Shown in pieces: positions 1 through 7,184 of a DNA stretch of 7,184 bases; within the stretch, counting starts at the first letter, position 1, and each line of letters begins with the position of its first letter. Both the position numbers and the translations under genes were made by a program. The notes below the pieces were generated by a model. It ran no database searches. It worked only from the letters and a program-made list of their open reading frames with translations, and had not been told where the DNA came from. The DNA is from Phycisphaerae bacterium (GTDB lineage: Bacteria > Planctomycetota > Phycisphaerae > SM23-33), in the NCBI GenBank assembly GCA_030628445.1, contig DAOVQV010000071.1:1-7184 (forward strand), in the 5' to 3' direction.

Positions 1-3000
1 ACCTTCGACCTGCCGCAAGGCGCCACCCAAGGCCGGGCCCACCTGAACGTGGAGTATCTGAGGGACAAGGGAACGATCTACCTCAACGGCAAGGAGATCG
101 CAACGATCACACCCAAGGAGAGCATCCCGGACCGAATGGTCGATATAACGAACGCGGTCCAGCCGGGGCGCAATGAACTTAAGGTATTCATAATCAACGC
201 ACCGGCCAAGCCCACCAAAAGCGATTACCAGGCCGGTATCTGCGATGACGTCTGGCTTGTGCTGACACCGGCCGGTCCTCGCATAGAAAACGCCCGTGTA
301 GCAACGGATGTCGATGCGAAGCAACTGAAGCTGCACTTGACGCTCGCCCAGGCGGACGACCGGTCGCTTTCGCTTTCAGGGACCCTTTACAAACACAACA
401 CCGCTGCCAAGGCACGCGGGGAAGCTGTATTCAGCATCGAGCCTAAGAAACTTGAGATAGGCGAGGATTCAAAGGCCAACGTCACAATCGACCTTTCGCC
501 GCACTGGGACCGACTGAGGCTGTGGAACTTCGAAGACCCGGCCCTTTATCAGCTGGAGCTGAACCTCGCTGCCGACGGCGCAGCCGCCGACCAGATCGTA
601 GAGAGAATAGGCCTGCGCGAGACAAAGATCATCGGCCACGAGTTCTATCTCAACGGCCAGCGAACCCATGTCCGCGATTGCTACAAGTTTCTGGAGAAGT
701 TCAGCCGGGGGCGGTTCGCTGAGTTCGCCGATGAGCGCGTGTTTCGTTACCGGCTTCGCGAGTACAAAAAGTCCGGCTGGAATCTCTGCCATAGCTTCGA
801 CGCCTTCGAGCCTTACCTGGGCAACATTCTGGACGTGATGGACGAGGAAGGTCTGGTGTTCTACCCGCTGGTCGTAGGCATCAGCGGGTATCGGTCGATA
901 GACCCAAATCCCGACCTGTTCCGCAAGATCACCGAGGCGGTCGAGCACTATCACAACCATCCGTCAGTCATTCTCTGGAGCATGTTCACTACGGGAAACT
1001 TCCGCTCTGATGAGGACATCCGCAATCCGTGGTCATGGACCATGACGTACGGGCCCGTTTTCTCCAACGACCGAACCGAAAAAGTTGCCCAAGGCCACCA
1101 GCGGTTCTATGAGCACATCAAGCAGTGCGATCCGTACAGGCCGACGCTGTTCGGCACGCTGACTAACTTCGGCGACGGGATCACGGGTTTCTATTACCCC
1201 AACATGTGCACGCCGACCCAGGAGTTGATCGCCTGGCCGTCCAAGTGGGCGGCCGTGCCGGGCAAGAAGGCTCAGTGGGGCTTGGAATCCACGTTCCGCC
1301 TGCCCAACTGCTGGGGCGACCAGGCCGAGGGAAAACGCGTCGGATGGACCGAACAGCTCTACGAAAACGGCGCCCGCTCGCTCGGCCCGGCTGCCTATAC
1401 ACTCTGCGCCAACGAAAGGCCCAACCCGAACCCAATGCCTTTCATCAAGACACCCCAGCCGGGCGACAAGGTAGTTGGCGAGGTGATAATGGCATCGGGC
1501 ATGAACCCTCTGTTCATGGAACGGACGGGTGATTCCGTGATGCGCGTGGTGAGGTCCTGGCGGGCATACGACGTGGCGTGTGCAGCCCTGGGCGACGAGT
1601 TCCACTGGTTTTACGACGTCTACCGCAGCAACGACTGGCCCTCTACGGCGGTGGCTGATGAATATCGCGTTACGCTGGATGAACTGAAGACCCCGGGCGT
1701 CAGGGCCGATGAGCAGAACCCGTATGAGAGGATCGTCAACATACAGGAGCCCGCCCTACCGCGGATTGCTCCGAAATCGGTACTGCACGACAAGCTGCGA
1801 CTCAACGCGACGGGGCCCTTCCTTGCATTCCTCGGTCATAAGGGCCAAGAGGCAGGCCAGTTCACCTGGGCCGACCACGCCTACGTCAACGGCGAGACTG
1901 TCGCAAAGCAGGTAATCCTTATCAACGACCACGCCGAACCTCGGGGCGTCAGCTTTGAAGTCCGCCTCGATGGCGAACCAATCGCAGGCGAGCAGTTCGA
2001 ACTCCACGCCGGCGAGATTCGATTCGTACCTTTTAAGTTCGAGGCGCCTTCCGCATCGGGCAAGTCCCAGCACACGCTGTCTCTTACAGCCCGGATCTCG
2101 CCAGGACAGCTCGCACAGCGACCGGGTAATGTCGCAGCGGAGATGGTTCGTTCGTTTCCGCCCGAGCGCCACGATGAGATGGTCCTTCAGGTTTTTCCCA
2201 CGGCCCAGGCAAGCATCGAGGCGCCCTCGTTGCGGATCGCCCTTTACGATCCCGTGGGCAGCACTGCCAGGCTCATGGACATAGCCACCCTGAGTTATGA
2301 CCTGATTAGTGATGACACGACGGATCTGGGACAGGCCAACCTGCTGGTCGTCGGTCGGGAAAGTTTCACCGACGGCTTCCGCCGCCTTGCAGCGCAGCTG
2401 GACGTAGAAGGCAAGCTTGCCTCCGGGCAGATAGACATGCTTGTCTTCGAGCAGCACGACGAGACAGCGGCGTTTGACCGGGATCTGTACAACATCGGCG
2501 CTAGGTTCGCCTTCATGGTTGATCCGACCCACCCCGCCCTGGCCGGCCTGGATGATACTGACCTTGCCAACTGGCGTGGGGAAAGCGACCTGGATGAGTC
2601 CGCGCCGCCCTTCTACAGCTACTACAAGCCGGGCACGAGATACTTCCCCAAGTGGACCAACGAGGGTTCGGTCTGCACGTTCGGCCTGGGCAAGCCCGAG
2701 TACGGCAACTTTCGCGTCATCGTCAACTGCTGGTTCGACTTGAACTACGCGGCCCTGTGCGAGGTGTTCCGCGGCGCCGGCTCGGTGATCTTCTGCCAGC
2801 TCGACGTGACCAACCACCGTTTCGGAACCGACCCGGCTGCGACGAGAATCGTGCGGAATCTATTCGATTACTACAGCCACAGAGCGGACGGCGAAAAGGT
2901 AGATCCGTTCGGACCGGTCTACGTCCAGACAGGCGACGCAGTGGCCGAGCAGGTGCTGGATGCCCGCGACGTCGAGGCAGAGCCATTCGGCCCGGAGGCC

Positions 3001-4005
3001 GGTCGCGGAACGCTCGTACTGCATGCAAAGGCCGAAGATCCTGAACGGGTGCAGCAATTCGTGGCTCGCGGAGGCACAGCGCTCTACCTGACCGACCCGC
3101 AGCTTGGCCTGGATTCAGCAGTGGTTGGCAGGGGCGTGACGGCCAGGCCGGTTAGTAACCTGACCTACGCCATAGCCTCCGATGACCCGCTGCTGCAAGG
3201 CGTCAGCCAGAGCGAACTACACTTCAAGGGCCGCCCTGAAGTCCTGGGCATTGAAGGCGGAAGTCAACTGACAGCGGACGGCGTGATAAGCCGAATCAGC
3301 ATCGGCTATGGCTATATCCTGACGGTCCCCTGGCTGGACCCGGCCGCAGCCGAGAAACTGCAACTCATGCGCGTCCCGAAAGTCGCCCGACTCTACAGCA
3401 CGCTGCTGACCAACCTGGGTGTCGCCCAGGGTGGCGTTCGCCTTTCGCCCCAGCAAGAACCCGAGCCCGAGGGCGAACTCATCGCCGGGTGGGATTTCGA
3501 AGACGGCAAGACTGAGCCGTTTTCCGGCGGAGAACTTGCCCCCGACCGGGCCGCCACAGGCTCCAAAAGCCTTCTTGTCGGTAAGCAGGAATGCACCTGG
3601 TGCAGCCGGGGCACCAGCGCCCGGGACCTGAAGGACATACCCGTCTCGGGGACGAACTATCTAAGTTTCTCGTACTACGTCTCCAAACCGACGAAGGTGA
3701 TGGCCACGGTCTCGGCCAACAGGCTTGATATGTCCAAGTGGATCCCGGCCGAAGCGGGCCGATGGGTGCCGGTCCTGATCCGCCTGGACCGCATGGAATG
3801 CTACCCCCCTGACGGGCTGAAAGATGCCAAGGTAGCCAGCGTAGCTTTCTATGCAGGCAACCGCGACCAGCAGGACCTGGAGTTCTACATCGACGACGTG
3901 AGGTTCTACACGGCCCCGCCGCAAGGCGCCGAGGCTTACGTACCCATGTTTGACCGTATCGAGAGCCGCTATCCCTACGATCCGGACTGGTACTACCGCT
4001 ACTAG
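1..4005 (+). CDS. GH2-like large multi-domain protein (5' truncated), possible pseudoenzyme
   Basis: The frame is open from base 1 to the TAG at 4003-4005 (1334 codons visible). The GTG at 49 lies inside a conserved domain, so the real start is upstream. Residues are counted from base 1. Residues 1-88 resemble the GH2 sugar-binding sandwich (IYLNGKEI, then GICDDVWL at 79-86, like the family's GIYRDVWL). Residues 90-208 look like the GH2 immunoglobulin-like domain (LWNFEDPALYQL, GLRE). FYLNGQRTHVRD at 215-226 opens the TIM barrel, which runs to about 540. HNHPSVILWS at 318-327 is the strand-4 motif, but the expected Asn-Glu is replaced by MFTTGNF. E429 in AQWGLEST is a candidate nucleophile. 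A further beta-sandwich lies near 600-700, alpha/beta amidotransferase-like segments near 744-960 and 1000-1110, and a jelly-roll CBM-like domain at 1160-1305 (GWDFEDG to FYIDDV). Such proteins are usually exported and act on polysaccharides; substrate and activity are unknown. Membership of the GH2 superfamily is fairly sure; catalysis is doubtful. Confidence 0.85.
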   Translation, partial: TFDLPQGATQGRAHLNVEYLRDKGTIYLNGKEIATITPKESIPDRMVDITNAVQPGRNELKVFIINAPAKPTKSDYQAGICDDVWLVLTPAGPRIENARVATDVDAKQLKLHLTLAQADDRSLSLSGTLYKHNTAAKARGEAVFSIEPKKLEIGEDSKANVTIDLSPHWDRLRLWNFEDPALYQLELNLAADGAAADQIVERIGLRETKIIGHEFYLNGQRTHVRDCYKFLEKFSRGRFAEFADERVFRYRLREYKKSGWNLCHSFDAFEPYLGNILDVMDEEGLVFYPLVVGISGYRSIDPNPDLFRKITEAVEHYHNHPSVILWSMFTTGNFRSDEDIRNPWSWTMTYGPVFSNDRTEKVAQGHQRFYEHIKQCDPYRPTLFGTLTNFGDGITGFYYPNMCTPTQELIAWPSKWAAVPGKKAQWGLESTFRLPNCWGDQAEGKRVGWTEQLYENGARSLGPAAYTLCANERPNPNPMPFIKTPQPGDKVVGEVIMASGMNPLFMERTGDSVMRVVRSWRAYDVACAALGDEFHWFYDVYRSNDWPSTAVADEYRVTLDELKTPGVRADEQNPYERIVNIQEPALPRIAPKSVLHDKLRLNATGPFLAFLGHKGQEAGQFTWADHAYVNGETVAKQVILINDHAEPRGVSFEVRLDGEPIAGEQFELHAGEIRFVPFKFEAPSASGKSQHTLSLTARISPGQLAQRPGNVAAEMVRSFPPERHDEMVLQVFPTAQASIEAPSLRIALYDPVGSTARLMDIATLSYDLISDDTTDLGQANLLVVGRESFTDGFRRLAAQLDVEGKLASGQIDMLVFEQHDETAAFDRDLYNIGARFAFMVDPTHPALAGLDDTDLANWRGESDLDESAPPFYSYYKPGTRYFPKWTNEGSVCTFGLGKPEYGNFRVIVNCWFDLNYAALCEVFRGAGSVIFCQLDVTNHRFGTDPAATRIVRNLFDYYSHRADGEKVDPFGPVYVQTGDAVAEQVLDARDVEAEPFGPEAGRGTLVLHAKAEDPERVQQFVARGGTALYLTDPQLGLDSAVVGRGVTARPVSNLTYAIASDDPLLQGVSQSELHFKGRPEVLGIEGGSQLTADGVISRISIGYGYILTVPWLDPAAAEKLQLMRVPKVARLYSTLLTNLGVAQGGVRLSPQQEPEPEGELIAGWDFEDGKTEPFSGGELAPDRAATGSKSLLVGKQECTWCSRGTSARDLKDIPVSGTNYLSFSYYVSKPTKVMATVSANRLDMSKWIPAEAGRWVPVLIRLDRMECYPPDGLKDAKVASVAFYAGNRDQQDLEFYIDDVRFYTAPPQGAEAYVPMFDRIESRYPYDPDWYYRY

Positions 4006-4247
4006 CCCCCGAGATTGCCCGTGTGCCTACCGAAAACTCCGTCGTCGTAGATCGACCGCTGCATCCGGCGGAAGCCGTTCTCCAGCGACTCGAACTCCGT
4101 GCCGGTTTGGTTGGCGACGATGTCCTGCCGGATGTAGGCATGATGTACCGCAGCGAGCAGGAGCAAGAACTGATCGCCAAGGCTGCCAAGGCGATCGTGA
4201 CGCAGCCGGCCTAGATCGCATCTGGCAAGACACCGCGGGCAACTCAC
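4002..4247 (-). pseudogene. possible small gene or C-terminal gene remnant, convergent with the GH2-like gene
   Basis: A minus-strand frame of up to 81 codons ends in a TAG that shares the palindrome CTAG (4002-4005) with the stop of the GH2-like gene. Its last 53 codons have about 83% G or C in third position and read like a soluble protein C-terminus (AYIRQDIVANQTGTEFESL, then NGFRRMQRSIYDDGVFG). The first 25 or so residues look out of character, and I see no convincing ribosome-binding site, so it may be the tail of a broken gene. The opposite strand is also open (GTG at 4023 to TAG at 4212-4214, 63 codons), with a plausible helical end (EQEQELIAKAAKAIV) and about 73% G or C in third position. 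At most one of the two is likely to be real, and in GC-rich DNA both could be chance. I recognise no family for either. Confidence 0.25.
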
Positions 4248-4442
4248 AATCGACGTACAAGTTTGAGGCCCTACTTAATCCAGGCGGCGTAGGCGGGGTT
4301 TCGCAGGCCGGGCTCCTGGTGACCTGCTCCCGGAAAGCTGGTCCAAGTTGAGTGAGAGTCTCAGCCGACCTGGATCTGTCCCCATATCTGGTCCATTTGG
4401 CGTGCATGTTCTCGCGCCACAGAGCAACACCGCAAGCATTTC

Positions 4443-4471
4443 TTGATGTGTCGGGCGTCCTGATAGATACT
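4443..4471 (+). promoter_or_regulatory. weak candidate sigma-70-type promoter for lemA operon
   Basis: TTGATG (4443-4448) and GATACT (4466-4471) are separated by 17 bases. Each matches four of six consensus bases. The element lies about 200 bases before the lemA start, which would imply a long leader. A second -10-like hexamer, TAGAAT at 4540-4545, matches five of six bases but has no acceptable -35 partner. Both calls rest on consensus matching alone, and such matches occur by chance. Confidence 0.2.
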
Positions 4472-4661
4472 TGGTCATGCCTCAGATTCGGCAACACACG
4501 ATGGAAGACGTAGCCAGCGCTCTTACTCAGCTTGGTACATAGAATGGGGGCAGGTCAGGGCGGGCCCATTTGGGAGTGTTGGACCGAACGCAACATATGG
4601 GCAGCGGGTCGGCATCTTGGATTGGGAGGTTCGGGTTGGACGCAATAATCGCCCTGGCGAC

Positions 4662-4665
4662 GGAG
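4662..4665 (+). promoter_or_regulatory. ribosome-binding site that decides the lemA start
   Basis: GGAG lies 6 bases before the ATG at 4672 and 9 bases before the ATG at 4675. No comparable Shine-Dalgarno sequence is placed for the upstream TTG at 4570. This supports a start at the paired ATGs, directly before the hydrophobic segment. Confidence 0.6.
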
Positions 4666-4671
4666 ACGACT

Positions 4672-5229
4672 ATGATGGTGACGGTCATCGTGCTCCTCTT
4701 TGCGGCGCTGGGCCTGTGGACCGCTATCGCCTTCAACAAGCTCATCCGGGAGAAGAACCTTGTCGCCGAGGGCTGGAGCGGCATCGACGTCCAACTCAAG
4801 CGCCGCCACAACCTAATCCCCAACCTGGTCGAAACGGTCAAGGGGTACAGTCGCCACGAACAGAAGCTGCTGACCGATATCGTCGAGCTCCGCAACCGCA
4901 GCCGCGCCGCCGACCGGATCAAGGAGAAGGAAGAGAACGAGAACGCCCTCACCGATCAACTCAAGACGCTGTTCGCCCTAGCCGAGGACTACCCGGAGCT
5001 GAAAGCCAACCAGAACTACATGAAGCTTGCCGAGCAACTGTGTGACATCGAGGGCCAACTCCAGGCGGCCCGGCGGTACTATACCGGGGCAACCCGCAAC
5101 TACAACATCCGTGTGGAGAGCTTCCCCTCGAACATCGTGGCCAGTCTGTTCGGTTTCCGGCGGGAGGAGTTCTTCGAGATCGAAACGGCCACCGAACGGG
5201 CCACGCCTAAAGTGGAGATACTGCGATGA
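4672..5229 (+). CDS. lemA: LemA family membrane-anchored protein
   Basis: This is a 185-residue protein, a usual length for LemA. Residues 3-21 are a single hydrophobic segment (VTVIVLLFAALGLWTAIAF) that anchors the N-terminus in the cytoplasmic membrane. The hallmark LemA helix follows: KNLVAEGWSGIDVQLKRR (28-45), then HNLIPNLVETVKGY (46-59). Later come YPELKANQNYMKLAEQL and the closing motif FPSNIVASLFGF (151-162). Known LemA structures are antiparallel helical bundles. The biochemical function is not established; the name comes from a Listeria antigen. The start at the ATG pair 4672/4675 is preferred because of the GGAG at 4662 and because it puts the membrane segment at the terminus. There is no lipobox cysteine. 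The stop overlaps the next start as ATGA, so the gene is translationally coupled to the DUF2207 gene. The family call is firm; only the start is open. Confidence 0.95.
   Translation: MMVTVIVLLFAALGLWTAIAFNKLIREKNLVAEGWSGIDVQLKRRHNLIPNLVETVKGYSRHEQKLLTDIVELRNRSRAADRIKEKEENENALTDQLKTLFALAEDYPELKANQNYMKLAEQLCDIEGQLQAARRYYTGATRNYNIRVESFPSNIVASLFGFRREEFFEIETATERATPKVEILR
5214..5217 (+). promoter_or_regulatory. ribosome-binding site of the DUF2207 gene, inside lemA
   Basis: GGAG ends 8 bases before the ATG at 5226 and lies within the last codons of lemA. With the 4-base overlap of stop and start it supports this start and coupled translation. Confidence 0.6.
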
Positions 5230-7151
5230 GAACCTGCACCGTCGCCGTTGCCACAACGTTGCTGTTGGTTGCAATCCCCGCGGCTGGACAGACCGAGCAC
5301 ATCCTCAGCTACAACAGCGACATCGTCGTTAGCGCTGACGGCTCGCTGACGGTCACCGAGACGATCAGGGCCCGCGCCACTGGCAACGAGATCAAGCGAG
5401 GCATCTACCGCGACTTCCCCGTTCGCTACGCCGGCCGGTACGCCACCCGGATGACCGTTCCCTTCGAAGTCGTCCGCGTCCTCCGCGACGGCCAGCCGGA
5501 ATCCTACCACACCGAGGACGGGGACCCCTACCGCCGCGTCTATATAGGTCGCAAGAATGTCTTCCTTAAACCTGGGGAATACACCTACACGCTGACCTAC
5601 CGAACGAACAGGCAAATCGGATTCTTCGATGACCACGACGAGCTGTATTGGAACGTCACCGGCACGAAGTGGGCTTTTCCCATCGACCGGGCATCAGCAT
5701 CCGTCACCTTGCCGTCCGGCACCCCGCGCGAGCAGATCCGGGTGGAAGGTTACACTGGCCCAAAGGGGGCCAAGGCACAGAACTACGCAGCCGAGGTGGA
5801 CGCGACCGGCACGGCGATCGTCCACACCACCCGCCCGCTGGGCAAAGAAGAGGGGCTGACCATCGTCGTGTCCTTCCCCAAAGGTATCGTAGTCGAGCCG
5901 ACCGGAACCCAGAATCTGTATTACCTGTTCATGGACAACCCCGCGGTCACGGTGGGTGTGGCTGGCCTGGTGGTAGTGCTGGCGTACTACATCCTAGCCT
6001 GGTACCTCGTCGGGCGGGATCCGGCCAAGGGGGTTATTATTCCGCTGTTTGAGCCCCCCGAGGGTCTCTCGCCAGCCGCTGTCCGCTACGTCAACCGCAT
6101 GGGCTACGACACGAAATGTTTCGCCGCCGCCGTAGTGGACATGGCCGTCAAGGGGCACATCACCATCGCCAACGACGACGATGATTACACGCTTGATCGC
6201 ACGGACGATGGCAAGGAGGATCTAAGCCGGGAGGAGGGCGAGATCCTCAAGGAGTTGCTCGAAACACGAAAGTCCATCGAGCTGGACAAACGGCACCACC
6301 ATCGCTTCCAGGCCGCCGTCAAGGCCATCAAGTCCGTCCTGTCCGACAACTACGTGGGCAAGTACTTCTTTTCCAACACCAAGTGGTTCGCCCTCGGCGC
6401 GGCGCTTAGCGTGCTGACGTTGGGGGGCGTGGCCCTGGCGAGCTTCTTCACTCGTGACGACCCGGCGGTAGGTTTCCTGTCGCTGTGGCTGTCATTGTGG
6501 AGCATAGGCGTCTTCGCCCTGGTGCGGCAGATGGTGGCCGCTTGGCGAGCGGTTCTCTCCGGCGCCGGCGAAAGGCTAGGCAAGACCAGTTCGGCAGTGA
6601 TGCTAACGGTGTTCGCTGTCCTGTTCTGCATTGCCGAGGTCGTCGTCATGGGCTTTCTGGTAGCCATGACAAGCATCATGTTGTTGCCACCACTGATCGT
6701 GATAGGTGCGCTCAACGTCTGGTTCTATCGCCTGCTGAAGCGTCCAACGGTGGGTGGGCGGAATGTGATGGATCAGGTCGATGGCTTCGGGATGTACCTG
6801 GGAACTGCCGAGCAGAGCCAGCTGGCGTACGCCCACTCGCCGGAGCGGACGCCGGAGCTGTTCGAGAGGTATCTGCCGTATGCCCTGGCACTGGACGTGG
6901 AGAACGTCTGGGCGGAAAGCTTTTCCGACGTGCTAGCCCGCGCCGGCGAAGGCGGTGAGCCGTACACCCCCACCTGGTATCGCGGGGTGGGCTGGGCAAC
7001 GCTGGGGGCGACTGGGTTCGCCGCCGCGGCGGCTGACTCGCTGACCGGGGCGCTATCCTCAGCCGGAACCTCCCCCGGCTCGAGCAGCGGGAGTGGTGGC
7101 GGCGGCTCCTCCGGCGGTGGCGGTGGCGGTGGCGGCGGAGGTGGATGGTGA
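5226..7151 (+). CDS. DUF2207 domain-containing membrane protein
   Basis: The protein has 641 residues. Residues 1-21 form a signal peptide (hydrophobic core TTLLLVAIPAAG, likely cleavage before Q22). Residues 25-235 are the exported beta-rich DUF2207 domain (YNSDIVVSADGSLTVTETI, then GIYRDFPVRY and ELYWNVTG). A membrane helix at about 240-265 leads to the conserved cytoplasmic stretch GRDPAKGVIIPLFEPPEGLS and GYDTKCFAAAVVDMAVKG. More hydrophobic helices lie near 387-408, 414-436, 457-481 and 483-503. The C-terminal part has DGFGMYLGTAE (519-529) and LPYALALDVENVW (from 550), then a Gly/Ser tail ending GGW. All of this is typical of the family, which includes E. coli YciQ. Its function is unknown; pairing with lemA suggests a joint envelope role. 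The start at ATG 5226 is fixed by the ATGA overlap with lemA, the GGAG at 5214 and the signal peptide directly after it. The gene looks intact. Confidence 0.93.
   Translation: MRTCTVAVATTLLLVAIPAAGQTEHILSYNSDIVVSADGSLTVTETIRARATGNEIKRGIYRDFPVRYAGRYATRMTVPFEVVRVLRDGQPESYHTEDGDPYRRVYIGRKNVFLKPGEYTYTLTYRTNRQIGFFDDHDELYWNVTGTKWAFPIDRASASVTLPSGTPREQIRVEGYTGPKGAKAQNYAAEVDATGTAIVHTTRPLGKEEGLTIVVSFPKGIVVEPTGTQNLYYLFMDNPAVTVGVAGLVVVLAYYILAWYLVGRDPAKGVIIPLFEPPEGLSPAAVRYVNRMGYDTKCFAAAVVDMAVKGHITIANDDDDYTLDRTDDGKEDLSREEGEILKELLETRKSIELDKRHHHRFQAAVKAIKSVLSDNYVGKYFFSNTKWFALGAALSVLTLGGVALASFFTRDDPAVGFLSLWLSLWSIGVFALVRQMVAAWRAVLSGAGERLGKTSSAVMLTVFAVLFCIAEVVVMGFLVAMTSIMLLPPLIVIGALNVWFYRLLKRPTVGGRNVMDQVDGFGMYLGTAEQSQLAYAHSPERTPELFERYLPYALALDVENVWAESFSDVLARAGEGGEPYTPTWYRGVGWATLGATGFAAAAADSLTGALSSAGTSPGSSSGSGGGGSSGGGGGGGGGGGW
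7071..7148 (+). repeat. Gly/Ser codon repeat encoding the C-terminal tail
   Basis: Codons 616-641 of the DUF2207 protein encode SPGSSSGS, four Gly, two Ser, eleven Gly and a final Trp. The DNA of the last part (7113-7145) is a near-perfect run of GGN codons, with alternating GGC and GGT in its first two thirds, which could change length by slippage. A Gly-rich tail ending in Trp is a recurring feature of DUF2207 proteins and of the membrane TPM-domain (YgcG-like) proteins often found near LemA, so it is probably functional or conserved rather than an accident here. Confidence 0.8.
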
Positions 7152-7184
7152 TGATCAGAACGAAACACGCGAACTGAGGGGCAA
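7152..7184 (+). other. short non-coding end of window
   Basis: The ATG at 7151 gives only eight codons before TGA at 7175-7177, so it is not a visible gene start. The purine run GAGGGG at 7176-7181 could be a Shine-Dalgarno sequence for a gene that begins just past the right edge, but this cannot be judged here. Confidence 0.3.

Larger units (their letters stand above)
4248..4671. other. intergenic region with no recognisable gene
   Basis: I see no supported protein, tRNA or other RNA gene in these 424 bases. The composition is visibly less GC-rich than the flanking genes, and the frames that cross it give low-complexity or Arg/Pro/Ser-rich translations typical of non-coding DNA. The plus-strand frame that becomes LemA is open back to a TTG at 4570, but the 34 extra codons do not resemble LemA. 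The right half should hold the promoter for the lemA operon; the best candidate is listed separately. No clear intrinsic terminator for the GH2-like gene is visible. Confidence 0.6.

Noticed and set aside
49..51. GTG as the start of the GH2-like gene
   Set aside because: The frame is open upstream to base 1 and the preceding 16 codons fit the first strands of the sugar-binding domain, so the gene is cut by the window edge.
1756..2817. Long minus-strand open frame of 353 codons inside the GH2-like gene
   Set aside because: It lies fully antisense to a well-supported coding frame and its translation has no recognisable domain; GC-rich coding DNA commonly gives such shadows.
4308..4333. Inverted repeat CCGGG...CCCGG as a terminator of the GH2-like gene
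   Set aside because: The stem is only 5 base pairs with a 16-base loop and no following T run.
4027..4497. Minus-strand frame of 156 codons in the intergenic region
   Set aside because: The translation is rich in Arg, Pro and Ser with no domain or plausible start signal, and it competes with better-looking frames at its left end.
4570..4671. Longer LemA form starting at TTG 4570
   Set aside because: The 34 added residues have no LemA similarity, would place polar sequence before the membrane anchor, and lack a good ribosome-binding site, whereas ATG 4672 has GGAG 6 bases upstream.
6773..7168. Minus-strand frame with a proline-rich start
   Set aside because: The polyproline is simply the reverse complement of the glycine codon run in the DUF2207 gene.

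Overview
The window is about 60% GC, with dense coding on the plus strand. It holds three confident genes: the 3' part of a very large glycoside hydrolase family 2 (GH2)-like protein, then a tightly coupled pair, lemA followed by a DUF2207 membrane protein gene. Large multi-domain GH2-like proteins with divergent active sites are common in Planctomycetota, Lentisphaerota and similar polysaccharide-degrading, often uncultured bacteria. A lineage of that kind is my best guess, but nothing here (no rRNA, no marker gene) proves it. I see no tRNA, rRNA, CRISPR array, insertion sequence or attachment site.

Region by region: bases 1-4005 are one reading frame, open at the left edge, so the true start and any signal peptide lie outside the window. 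It reads as a sugar-binding beta-sandwich, an immunoglobulin-like sandwich, a GH2-type TIM barrel, further beta-sandwich and flavodoxin/amidotransferase-like alpha/beta segments, and a C-terminal jelly-roll carbohydrate-binding-like domain. The barrel's acid/base motif lacks its usual glutamate. Bases 4006-4671 contain no convincing gene. The first 240 bases are open on both strands and may hold a small gene or a remnant; the rest shows only a weak possible promoter. Bases 4672-5229 encode LemA, and bases 5226-7151 encode the DUF2207 protein, with a 4-base ATGA overlap. The last 33 bases are non-coding as far as visible.

How the genes may work together: LemA and the DUF2207 protein almost certainly form one transcription and translation unit and probably act together at the cytoplasmic membrane, though the molecular role of both families is poorly defined. 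The GH2-like gene is separated from them by about 670 bases and shows no evident functional link. I did not find a clearly new system. The most notable points are the altered GH2 active site in an unusually long, modular protein, and the unexplained open frames that meet the GH2 stop codon tail to tail.
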